Positions 11,465-20,738 of a stretch of DNA of 64,000 nucleotides are shown here, piece after piece. A program made the position numbers and the translations under genes. The notes below the pieces were generated by a model, which worked only from the letters and a program-made list of their open reading frames with translations, did no database searches and had not been told where the DNA came from. The DNA comes from Corynespora cassiicola (taxonomy: Eukaryota > Ascomycota > Dothideomycetes > Pleosporales > Corynesporascaceae): contig JAEUWY010000006.1 of the NCBI GenBank assembly GCA_022059125.1, positions 2,170,001 to 2,234,000 of the forward strand, read 5' to 3'. Each line of letters opens with the position of its first letter. Positions within the stretch are counted from its first letter, which is position 1.

Positions 11465-13752
11465 TCAACTCTTCGCAATACCACACAGGATTGGCGCAGG
11501 GAGCTCAACCGGCCTTGTGGTACTCAGAGGGGATGATGTCGTTCGAATGGACGTGGAGGTCGCTGGGAGTCTGATGGTGGGCGATACATCCATTGAATTT
11601 ACTTCAATACAGACGGCCCTCTCCACATTGAGAGCGAGGTCTTGGAACAGGCCATTATTGCAGTTTGAACCAACCCATTGTTTCCGTCGAGTCAGATCGG
11701 GCAGAGGTTTCGGCATCAGTGGCGATCTTTTCGCAACTTGGACCTGTAGAATATGTCAGTGAGAAGTTTACTTGAATGGAACGCCTTTGGCAGCTTCATT
11801 GAGGGAAAATGAGACAGCGTACTCTTTGCAGCGGAGCCTATGATGGCAGTGAAACAGTCGCAGGTGGAAGTTGTACCAGGGTAGGCTTCACTAACGGAAC
11901 GACATTGGCCGTAGCTTGGGGCTGTAGCTATGCTCTTTGTCAGACTCGGACTAATGCGTCTTTTAGATTGTGATGAGCAATCGCAAGTCATGATACCATG
12001 ATCGGAAATGCTATCCATGACGCAATAGCTATGGTCTGATCGCAGGTAACATGGCTTGATAGACACCGGGCTTGGATTCAAATTCAAAAAATCTTCTTCA
12101 GAGACCAGATATCCAGATGAGGCGAAGCTGCAGCTATTCAGGACTTCAGTCACAAGACGTACATTCTCCGCTTCAGATTGGTCCTGGAATGGTTCGACAG
12201 GGACGTGATCGGCGTAGTCCTCATAATCTGATTTCTTGCCGGAAACACGTGGCAGGGCGAGGATAGATATTGGAGCAGGTACCATTGGTGTTAAGACTGA
12301 CGTTGTGGTGGTATAGACAGACTTGTTGAGGGTATAGATGGCCGAACTCGAATACGGGTAGCTCGGATATGTATTGATATTTCCAACAGTCTGTACGCAG
12401 TATGCCATGCCCAGCCAAAGACTGAAGCATTGCGCATCAATCAAAGGGTTCAACAAATAAAAACCCTAAAGTACGATGTTCTGTCGGAGTGATATACTTT
12501 CGCAAATATATCCATCCTGGACGGTGCTAAAGGCGGGCGAACAGAGCCAGTTCGTGTCTCACATGCTGTTGTAAACGAATGATACGTACTACCAGCTCGC
12601 ACATGGTGCATTTGTATCATCTTTGCCGTTGTTCGATTTGGGTACAGCAATTGATTCGATTATTGTAGTCGTTGGTAACATAATCGTGATGGCGATATCG
12701 CTCCTGTCATCGCCTGGAGGGCTATTCCATGGCAAATCAACCAAGAATCAATAAATGGAACCCAAAATTGCTGCAGCTTGAACTTACCCAACACATATCA
12801 AGTTGCCTGTCATGTCCGCTAGATTGGTGCAAAGCGGGGTAATGTTTGGATTCCATGACACGAGTCCTTGACCCTTAAAGCCACTATGAGCGCTAATGAT
12901 ACTCTTGTAATTATCTCTTGACCCCAATCGATACAATGAGCATGGAGCTGGTAAACAGGGCAATTCACCAGGCTGTAGATTGCTACAATTGCTTTTCAAG
13001 CCACCCGCCTTGATGATTGAGAAGGTCGACACTTGACGAGCCAGTGCAATAGCATCGCAACTGTCTCCTGATTTTACAACGTAGGAATCAGAACAAATTT
13101 GAATTTTGGCGTCTTTGGCTCGGTTGCGAAGGCTCGTGCCGACAGCGTACGCCGCTGGTGTGGCGAAAGAGTATCCCGAAGAGCCACAGCTGGACTTCGT
13201 TTCCCGGAATTCCTGGGCAAAATCTTCATCGAATCCAAAAGGTGGACTCAATTGTGCTTGAATTGATTCAAGTGCATAGTCAGAGCATGTAGCTGCCTTG
13301 GTCGATGAATTACTCGTAGCCAACGATGAGAACATCAACTCATCACAGTATTGACCAGACGATGCGTCTTTCCGGAACAATAGCTACCCCTAAACAATGC
13401 CCAGAGACACAAAAGCGCGGGTACTCCCGCACAAAACGCAAAACGCTGTAGGGAGGGCCTCGGCAAATCCTCGGCGCTCGGTATGTTACCTGTATAGACT
13501 ACAGTATCGAATTCAATCGTGTCGTTGGGCGCATTACAATTAGTTCAGCTGCTGCCGATCTAGACGAAGAGTATTGACGGAAGCACTGAATAGAAATACC
13601 GGGCAACTTGTTACAGTGGTGTCGAGTGCATCAAGACGACCATCACTGAGACCCAGGTAGCCAAGACCCCGGAGGAAGCCTTCAAGTTGTTGAGCTTGGG
13701 TACCAATAGAAAGGGCAGCCATCAGATGAAGGTGTACTTGAAATACCTTCAT
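11465..13752 (-). pseudogene. Decayed multi-LysM secreted chitin-binding protein
   Basis: Fungal LysM proteins bind chitin oligomers outside the cell. The first exon (from 13752) starts with a signal peptide (MKVFQVHLHLMAALSIGTQA). A good LysM domain lies at about 13130-12985 (YVVKSGDSCDAIALARQ). A second sits around 12515-12385 (DGYICESISLRQNI, then LNPLIDAQC), and the end of a third is near 11680-11590 (QWVGSNCNNG, AVCIEV). Introns at about 12783 and 12600 are plausible. However, there are lesions: the N-terminal exon stops after DRQQLN and the usual Cys-rich segment before DTIEFDTVVY is missing; an in-frame TAG lies at 12466-12468 inside the second LysM; and the last LysM needs a one-base frame change near 11705. 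Hence pseudogene. Some lesions could be hidden by unrecognised splicing. Confidence 0.65.
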
Positions 13753-13861
13753 ATTTGTTTGTGGGCAATGAGAGTTTGGTCGTTAGAGGTGGAAACGATC
13801 TTAGGAAAGCACCTCGCCCTCCTTAGATTCTTGTGCCGTTCCTAGTATTGAACCACAGCTT

Positions 13862-14786
13862 ATGTTGACAAGTCGTTTCCCAGTCATCGCTAATCATGGA
13901 CGTACATGGATACAACGGCCGATAAATGGAAGGTCGAATCCAATTCCAACCGGCCCAGAGACAAGAACCCCAGCCACCACCCGTGAGAATTTCTGGCGAA
14001 ATGTGTGGAATAGAACCATGGCACTCGGTGGGAACGTTGAAAGGCTGACCGAAAGCTTAAATTGAATCCTCAACCCTTCGCAGTTATTCGCCGAGGCCTT
14101 TGGATCCACAACCAATCCGTCTAATTTTCTTTTGCTCCAAAAGGCTGTGAACCGCGCGAAGGACCGCATAGAAGCATTCAGGCGCAACACGTCTCCCGAT
14201 CGAGTGGCATAATTGGTTGATCAGGCTGCTGCAGTAAATGAGGGCGCTGGCACCCGGTCAATTGAATTATTAGTAGAGGTGAGATATCCTTCAAGCCTTG
14301 GCATACCTCATCGTGAACTGACAATCGTTAGAGTCGTGATGTGTTTACATACATGAACCATGAAGAAGTAATGAATCGGGTCAACAATAATTTGAACGAC
14401 ATAAGAGGAGCGCTCCAGATCATAGAGAGCCAAATACCGTCTGTAATTAGGTAAGTCGACTACCTAATTGCACCATATGATGTTTGCGAAGCTGATAGTC
14501 ATATACTTGCAGACTTGTGGCTCACTGGGACGAATTTTGTAAGTACAGCACCTTATTTATGGTACGGATCGTTAACATTGGCTGAATGTTCTCTCCTTTA
14601 GACCCCACATACATGGCCCAGGTTCCAGACCATGCGCGTTCCACGCAGACGTTGCTTGTGCAGATGATTCGAAGGAGGCTTGGAGTGAACACTAACTCCT
14701 TTATCTCGAGCATACTCAGTTCCTTAACAAAGATAGAAAACAATATCCCTAAGATGAGGTATCCGTTCGAAGACAAGCCAAACTAG
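13862..14786 (+). pseudogene. Truncated, stop-containing C-terminal fragment resembling a class V (GH18) chitinase
   Basis: One frame from 13862 reads ENFWRNVWNRTMALGGNVER, then TGA (14063-14065), then ILNPSQLFAEAFGSTTN, then TAA (14210-14212), then LVDQAAAVNEGAGTRSIELL. Spliced pieces then follow: RDVFTYMNHEEVMNRVN, LVAHWDEF and DPTYMAQVPDHARS, ending near 14786. From memory this order resembles the C-terminal part of the large LysM-associated class V chitinases. No GH18 catalytic domain (DGxDxDWE) or chitin-binding domain is present, so the 5' portion is gone. Both internal stops can be derived from sense codons by a single C-to-T or G-to-T change (for example CGA to TGA). The fragment is head-to-head with the decayed LysM gene. 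Confidence 0.5.
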
Positions 14787-15192
14787 TATATAGATGCTAC
14801 ACGTAGGCACAAGAGGACTGGTTGATGGGCAGCAGGATTGAAGGGATCATAAGACCTTGAAAGTATGGCTGTTTTTGAAAAGGTCTAGATAGTTCTGCCA
14901 CTCAATCCTACTGTCTTTTGCCTTGTATTACAAATCCGTACATGAGATGGGGAAGTTTGATGCTTGATACCTGGGTACAGACAAAGGGTTGAGACTGTTG
15001 ACTAGGCACGGAGGGCCCTATGCGGCTAATCCCCAACAGGACTAGCGCACCAGCAGCTGCATGTGCCCGGCCGCGGTTCAACTTGCCGCGCCCGATGACT
15101 TTCACACGTATCCCACATTCATTTGTGTAGACGGGGACTGTTGGAGTTTCCCTGTTGTTACACCTCCTGATGCCATCTCTGCGTTCGTAACC
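14787..15192. other. Intergenic / 5' region of the membrane-protein gene
   Basis: About 400 bp. The last 130 bp stay open in frame with the next gene (potential start at 15061), but I regard them as 5' untranslated because the hydrophobic N-terminus fits the ATG at 15193. Confidence 0.45.
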
Positions 15193-16344
15193 ATGCCTAG
15201 TTACCAGTCCATCATACTTTTCGTGGTCTCGTACCTCGTAATACCGCGTCTTACATTCCTACCGCCGAACCTCCACACCGTCCTCAAACTGCTCGGTCCT
15301 TGGTTTCTGTCATGGGCAGTAAACAAGTTCAACACGGCGCGCGCAGTGTCGCGGAGCGCGCCCGTCCGTCCTGCGCCCGCGAAAGTTAACCTCGCCCTTA
15401 ATCTCCTCTCGATAAGCGTCATCGTCTGGGTTGTCCTCACCTTTTCGCGCTTCGCCCCCGAGAACATCTTCGTCAAGACGCAGAGCCGGCTGCAAATCGA
15501 ACCGAACGTGCTATTCACCCGCCTGCGGCTCTTGCGACCGCTCACCGCCGAGGACGAGATATTGCGGGACAAGTTTAGCCGCAGTGGGAAGAACAAGCTG
15601 CTCTACCTCACGTATGGACCGGACACGCTGATAAACTGCATATGGTGCGCGACGGCGGAGGGAGATGACGAGCGTAATTTCTTCTTGTACACCCTGCCCA
15701 AGATCATTACGCCGCACATTGCTCACCTCGCCATACTCGGCATCAGCACATCTTCGCTGGTGGGCTCCGAGGGATCACGCTTCCGCATACACGCCACCAT
15801 CGCGGGATTGCTGCTGTTGATTGTGGAGGCATGGTTCATGGGGACGTATGACATCACACAGAACAAGCGAGCCAGGGTGTTGGAGGACATCGACTTCGTA
15901 CATTGGCGGATCCGGCTCCTGCGATTCTTCTCCTTCGCTCTGGTTGACTGCGTCCTCGGCCTAGTGCTCTGGCTCACGAGCACCAACCGGTGGCTCGCAA
16001 AGCCGACCTCGATCGCCGAACGCCTGGAGATGAGCACGCGACAGGCCGAGGAGACAACGCACAAGCTCCGCGCCCTGGGGCTCCTGACCAACTCCGTCAA
16101 CCGGGATCCAGCGCTGCGGGGGGTGCGGGAAGAGTACTGGCGAACCGAGGGCCAGGTCATGGCGGAGACGGTGCAGGAAGAGGAGGTCATGGAGCAGATT
16201 AATCGGGCTGTCAGCAAGATCGATTTGCGATCGTTGGAGGGCCGCGTCGACCAGGTGGCCGACAGCATACTGGCGGGAATCGATGGAATGCGGGCCTCTC
16301 AGAATCTGACGGCCAGCATGTTGAACGAGGCAGCGTCATCATAA
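15193..16344 (+). CDS. Conserved fungal multi-pass membrane protein, function unknown
   Basis: Intronless, 383 residues from the ATG at 15193 (MPSYQSIILFVVSYLVIPRL). Hydrophobic helices are visible at about residues 6-25, 75-95 (LALNLLSISVIVWVVLTF), 183-200, 210-226 (ATIAGLLLLIVEAWF) and 255-275. The C-terminal 100 residues are hydrophilic and helical, possibly coiled coil (AERLEMSTRQAEETTHKLRA). In the loop after helix 2 the sequence is charged, with conserved-looking RLRLLRPLT. I recall similar uncharacterised proteins in many Pezizomycotina but no demonstrated function. An upstream in-frame ATG at 15061 would add 44 residues with no membrane character. It lies downstream of the decayed chitin-related genes and is not obviously linked to them. 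Confidence 0.75.
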   Translation: MPSYQSIILFVVSYLVIPRLTFLPPNLHTVLKLLGPWFLSWAVNKFNTARAVSRSAPVRPAPAKVNLALNLLSISVIVWVVLTFSRFAPENIFVKTQSRLQIEPNVLFTRLRLLRPLTAEDEILRDKFSRSGKNKLLYLTYGPDTLINCIWCATAEGDDERNFFLYTLPKIITPHIAHLAILGISTSSLVGSEGSRFRIHATIAGLLLLIVEAWFMGTYDITQNKRARVLEDIDFVHWRIRLLRFFSFALVDCVLGLVLWLTSTNRWLAKPTSIAERLEMSTRQAEETTHKLRALGLLTNSVNRDPALRGVREEYWRTEGQVMAETVQEEEVMEQINRAVSKIDLRSLEGRVDQVADSILAGIDGMRASQNLTASMLNEAASS

Positions 16345-16363
16345 TGTCAAGCGCAAGTGGGTG

Positions 16364-16382
16364 GGCTGGCTGGCTGGCTGGC
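16364..16382 (+). repeat. GGCT tetranucleotide microsatellite
   Basis: Nearly five head-to-tail copies of GGCT just after the stop of the membrane-protein gene. Confidence 0.8.
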
Positions 16383-17268
16383 CGTGGGAGGAGGTTACGG
16401 ATATAGATGGATGGGCTGGCTACTTACGGTAAGATGGATTGCATTGGGCGGAGTTCCGGCCGGTACGTAGAATTTTCCACAATTTCTGCAGCGCTCTACT
16501 GCCGCGGCACAGCAATGATACCCACCTTGCTTTAGCACCGAAGCAGTTTTTTTCTCGAGAGGCGCGTCACTTGATATCGAGACCCCATTCCTGGTCCCAA
16601 CCCTTGAACCGCTGCTTGCCGAATGCTCAACACCAGCCCTTGGAACCTCACCGCCTCCCACCGCGCTGTCGTGTAGCTCTGCGCCGTGTAATCAGCCTCA
16701 GCTCCGGCATCGCAGCGCTCGAATTTATCCTTTATTGGCAGCATTCGCATTGGCCTCGTACGAGTCGCTCCAGGCACGATCGTCATAGGTCCAGCGGCGC
16801 TATGAGTCGAAGCATCGGTGTTCGTCGGACGGCGCACGGGCCGGATACAAGCGGCTAGCCTGGATACTGCAGGCACGTGTATTGCATGCACGCCCTACAG
16901 ACCCGAACGGGAAGCAATTGTAGCTTGGCCCGGGGAGGTTTGGCAGAGCGGCTTCGGGGTCGCCTACGGGGCCGTCCACGGAGCAGCAATTGGAACGCCT
17001 GGAGGATGGGGAATCGCCACTGGGGTGGTGGGGGAAGAAAATTCTTCAGTGTGCGGGAACGACGTTTTTTCTCTCTCTCCCACAGTGCTCGGAGTCTGTT
17101 TGTTGGGGGGTGACAGCATTGCCTGTCCTCTGACAAATGGGGCTTAAGTTTTTGGTGCTGACCCTGGGTATACCGCGGATAGCAACCGTTAAGCTATCTA
17201 CCTAGCTAGTAGACGGGCACCTCAGCGTGGGGACTAGCCCGGACGGACCGCCGCGTGATAGGAAGGTG

Positions 17269-17274
17269 TGACTC
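17269..17274 (+). promoter_or_regulatory. TGACTC motif, possible CPC1/Gcn4 site
   Basis: TGACTC lies about 275 bp upstream of the branched-chain aminotransferase ATG. Cross-pathway control activators of fungi (CPC1/CpcA/Gcn4) bind TGACTCA, and amino-acid biosynthesis genes are typical targets. Here the seventh base is G, so this is only a core match. Confidence 0.3.
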
Positions 17275-17544
17275 GATCCTGAAAATCAAGATACGTAGAT
17301 ATAAAGATGGGGCCCTTCCGGTCAATTCCATTGTCACCCAATTCCCTGCTTCTTCCCTCCCTTCTCGCCTCCAACACGCCCAACGACCCATTCTTTGTCC
17401 TAGGGTATACACGTCCATTACCCCGAAGAAGCTCGTAAAAAGAAACAAGACCTTCCATCAATAGATCGAACTTCCCCAGGGAAACCAAGCCAAAAAGGAT
17501 AAAGAAGAACAGGTTTCTTAAAAAAGACAGGCCACATAGCAACC

Positions 17545-18888
17545 ATGCCTCCCATCGCCATAACCCCCCCGGTGGACGACACTACCAAGACCTCCAACCT
17601 CACCTCAGCCGGCATCCAAGAGGCCCTCCAAAAGACGGCCCCTTCCCTCCTCAAGTCCTCCCAACTCGCCGACTCCCTCCCCACCCCCTCGACCACCCCC
17701 GCCCCCGCCTCCAAAGATGATGCCCCCCTCCCCGCCCTCTCCGCCGACCGCCTCGAGACAACCTACACCACCACCCCGCGCTCCGTCCCCGCCCTCGGCT
17801 CCGCAGAGATGGCGAGCCAGAAGGTCTGCACCGACCACATGATCAGCTGCACCTGGAGCGCAGAGGCCGGCTGGGCGGCGCCGCAGCTGAAGCCCTACGG
17901 GCCCCTGATGCTGATGCCGACGGCCTCGTGCCTGCACTACGCCACCGAATGCTTCGAGGGCATGAAACTGTACCGCGGCCACGACGGGAAGCTGCGTCTG
18001 TTCCGCCCGCGGCTGAATTGCAACCGCATGCTCATGTCCACGACGCGCATCGCGCTGCCCGCCTTCGACCCGGAAGAGCTCCTCAAACTCATCGTCAAGC
18101 TGTGCGCCACGGATGGCAAGAAGTGGCTCCCCACCGACCGCCCCGGAAGCTTCCTGTACATTCGCCCCAGCATGATTGGCACCGACTCGGCGCTCGGCGT
18201 CCAGCGCCCGCGCGAGGCCCTGCTCATGGTGCTCCTGACGTGCTTCGCGCCCATGGACGGCATCCCGGGGGGCATGCGCCTGCTGGCGAGCCGCGACGAC
18301 ATGATCCGCGCCTGGCCCGGCGGGTTCGGGTACGCAAAGGTGGGCGCAAACTACGGGCCGTCGCTCGTGGCGCAGGGAGAGGCGAGAGCGCAGGGCTTCG
18401 ATCAGATTCTGTGGCTATTCGGCGAGGAGTGCGCCGTCACCGAGGCGGGCGCGAGCAACTTTTTCGTCGTGTGGAGGACCAGGGAGGGCAAGTTGGAGTT
18501 GGTCACGGCACCGTTGACGGAGAGGATTGTGCTGGATGGAGTTACCAGGCGGTCGGTGCTGGAGCTTGCTCGTGAGCGCCTTGCGGATGACAAGGCCGGA
18601 GAGCTTGGCTTGGAGCCTGTTGAGGTGGTTGAGCGCAAGTTCACCATGTTCGAGGTTGAGGAGGCGGCGAGGGAGGGCCGAATCGTCGAGGCGTTCGGTG
18701 CCGGGACTGCCTGGTTCGTTGCGCCTGTCGGCTACATTAGCTTCAGGGGCAAGGAGTTTGCTGTGCCCATGGAGGAGGGCGAGACGGGCAAGTACACCAG
18801 TGTGCTCAAGACGTGGCTCAAGGGCATCATGTGGGGATGTGACGGCATGGAGGGACACGAGTGGGGACACGTCGTTGAGGAAATTTGA
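17545..18888 (+). CDS. Branched-chain-amino-acid aminotransferase
   Basis: PLP-dependent fold-type IV aminotransferase that interconverts Leu, Ile and Val with their 2-oxo acids, using 2-oxoglutarate/glutamate. Intronless, 447 residues. The N-terminal 75 residues are Ser/Thr/Pro/Ala-rich and low complexity. The catalytic domain follows with CLHYATECFEGMKLYRG, RLNCNRM, SFLYIRPSMIGTD and the PLP-lysine region GFGYAKVGANYGPSL. After these come the class-IV signature EAGASNFFV and the late GAGTAWFVAPV segment. Yeast has mitochondrial (Bat1) and cytosolic (Bat2) forms. The N-terminus here is neither clearly Arg-rich nor clearly amphipathic, so the location is undecided. A TGACTC core upstream would fit cross-pathway control. 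Coding GC is high compared with the flanks. Confidence 0.92.
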   Translation: MPPIAITPPVDDTTKTSNLTSAGIQEALQKTAPSLLKSSQLADSLPTPSTTPAPASKDDAPLPALSADRLETTYTTTPRSVPALGSAEMASQKVCTDHMISCTWSAEAGWAAPQLKPYGPLMLMPTASCLHYATECFEGMKLYRGHDGKLRLFRPRLNCNRMLMSTTRIALPAFDPEELLKLIVKLCATDGKKWLPTDRPGSFLYIRPSMIGTDSALGVQRPREALLMVLLTCFAPMDGIPGGMRLLASRDDMIRAWPGGFGYAKVGANYGPSLVAQGEARAQGFDQILWLFGEECAVTEAGASNFFVVWRTREGKLELVTAPLTERIVLDGVTRRSVLELARERLADDKAGELGLEPVEVVERKFTMFEVEEAAREGRIVEAFGAGTAWFVAPVGYISFRGKEFAVPMEEGETGKYTSVLKTWLKGIMWGCDGMEGHEWGHVVEEI

Positions 18889-19475
18889 TTTTTCCCAAGT
18901 ACGCATGTCCATTTTCCAAGGGGATGATTGAGCGTTCCTGAACAGGTGTCTGGCGTTTGGCATATAGGCATTGCATCTCCAAAAGCGTGGCGTGGCTGAT
19001 ACGTTTCGCATCTCACAACGGAAGATGTTCGAATAAAAATGAAAAATTCTAGTTTATTGGCTTTCTGTGTTGAATGGTGACCATTTCAGAGTTGCTTGAT
19101 GTTCGAACCTGCTCGGTGGGTGATGGACAGACTAAGCTCGCCATCGTTCGGTAAACTCTCAGTTGTGAGGCCAGGAAAATGAATGGACCCAGACAGTATG
19201 CCGGTCCTTAGCTCTATTTTGTTCTGCTCACTTTTAGAGTGCCCGTCTGTAGCAGTATGGTTGAAGTATCTTAGACGGCTAATCCTCCAATATACCTATC
19301 CGGTATTTGGACAAGGCGGAACTTGTCGATCCTCGGGTCATTCAACAACATGGGAATGGGTGTGACCTCATTATGTCCGAAATGGGCCATTGCAGGGTCG
19401 ATCTCCCGCTGTGTGCTGCGTTAGGAACGGCTTGACAGAGCGAAGTTGAATGGAATCCCAACAGGCCGATTAGCT
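18889..19475. other. Intergenic between convergent genes
   Basis: About 590 bp between two converging 3' ends. An AATAAA-like signal (gaataaaaatg) lies near 19031. No other feature is seen. Confidence 0.45.
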
Positions 19476-20363
19476 TCACCCCCCCTCTTGAATACTCGTA
19501 GCCTGGAACGTCTGCTCCCCAAACGCATTCTTAAGCTCAGGCACTGGCTTCTTAGCCAACCAAACCGTAAGCACAGGTACCTTCTTCGTCTCGCTCTTGG
19601 CCTCTCTCACAGAGTCCAGCGGCACAAAAGTCTCTTCCTCATCCAGCTCCATCTTATCCTCCTTTTCTCCCCCATCTTTCCCTACATCCTTCCGCGCCTT
19701 CTTCACCACACTCTGACTCCCCAAAACCGTATACATATACCATATCCTCACATCCCCTGCCTGCCCCTCCCTCACACCCACAACCCTCCTCACCATCTCC
19801 AATATCCCCACCAACTTAACCGTCGCCTCTCCCATCGCCGAAACAGCAATCAGCAAATCTTCCCTCCCCAGCGCATCCGGCATCTCAATCGAAGACGCCG
19901 GGTTCCTATACGCCCCGAGATACGTCTTGAGCCGATTGATCCCCGCCCTGACATTCTGATTCCGCGTGAAAACCACGGGCACACACCTCGCACTCCACGC
20001 CGTTTCCTCGCCCCCGGCGCTCAACCGTTTCTCCACCGCGGCGCGCAGCTCGGCGGGGAGCAGCATCCAGGGGGCGCGGAGGGGCTCGAGTTCGGGATTC
20101 GGGGCGCGCTCGGGCGCTGCAGGATTCGGGTCGGTGAGAGCGACTTTTTGCTTTTTGGTCGGGCGCTGGGAGGAGGGTTTTGCGGGGTTGGTGGTGGTGG
20201 AGGGTGCGGGTTGCGTTGCTGGGGCGGTTGTGTTGGCGTGTTCGGTCGTGGCTCCTATTATGGGGAGGGTGGGCCCGTCGCTGGATGTGATTGTGGTTTC
20301 GGTTGGCATGGTGGTGTCGCCCTCTTTTTCGGAGGAGGGCGGGAAGAGCTGGGGGGAAGGCAT
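19476..20363 (-). CDS. Alba-like nucleic-acid-binding domain protein
   Basis: Intronless, 295 residues. The first 95 residues are Thr/Pro/Ala-rich and disordered, with a basic patch (SQRPTKKQKVAL). From about residue 125 the sequence reads VVFTRNQNVRAGINRLKTYL. After a short insert it continues LLIAVSAMGEATVKLVGILEMVRRVVG. The pattern of an 'N-x-x-x-x-x-I' helix followed by a beta strand, a G-x-A-x-x-K turn and a long helix is that of the Alba fold, found in RNase P/MRP subunits (Pop6/Pop7, Rpp20/25) and related proteins. A Glu/Lys-rich loop and a final strand (PVLTVWLAKKP) follow. A role in RNase P/MRP is possible but not shown. Confidence 0.6.
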   Translation of the reverse strand: MPSPQLFPPSSEKEGDTTMPTETTITSSDGPTLPIIGATTEHANTTAPATQPAPSTTTNPAKPSSQRPTKKQKVALTDPNPAAPERAPNPELEPLRAPWMLLPAELRAAVEKRLSAGGEETAWSARCVPVVFTRNQNVRAGINRLKTYLGAYRNPASSIEMPDALGREDLLIAVSAMGEATVKLVGILEMVRRVVGVREGQAGDVRIWYMYTVLGSQSVVKKARKDVGKDGGEKEDKMELDEEETFVPLDSVREAKSETKKVPVLTVWLAKKPVPELKNAFGEQTFQATSIQEGG

Positions 20364-20738
20364 TGCGGCGGCGGTGGGGGGGACGGGGTTGTGTATCTCA
20401 CTCGCGGAGATGGATTGTAAGTTTCTCTGAGAGTCGTGATTGATTACTTGTTCATCCGTCTAGTGTGGGCCAAGTTGGTGAAGATGGTGCGGAGAGAGCT
20501 TATTTGCAGTGACAATTGTCGACGCGCTAAGATTTTCGAGTCGCGACGGAGTTAAGCAAGCGCGCTAGTGAAATCTCCGGCGGCACGCGTTATCAACCTT
20601 CACATGCGGGAAGTAGAATTGCACGAGTATCAGGCGGGAGTGACTCGTCTCAACAAAATGTTCATCGGTTGATTCGTTACTAGGGTATTCTTATGCAGTC
20701 AATGACTATGCTGTTGAAGCCGTCGGCGCCTCTCTCGC
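20364..20738. other. Promoter of the Alba-like gene / 3' region of ECT1
   Basis: About 375 bp between two genes on the minus strand. Nothing recognisable beyond this. Confidence 0.45.

Larger units (their letters stand above)
16345..17544. other. Long intergenic region / promoter of the aminotransferase
   Basis: About 1.2 kb with a GGCT microsatellite at its start and a pyrimidine-rich stretch before the aminotransferase ATG. I found no gene. A TGGCAGAGCGG string near 16938 is reminiscent of a tRNA A box, but no B box or cloverleaf follows. Confidence 0.45.

Noticed and set aside
16930..17000. tRNA-like A-box string TGGCAGAGCGG
   Set aside because: No B box, no acceptor-stem pairing and no anticodon arm can be drawn.
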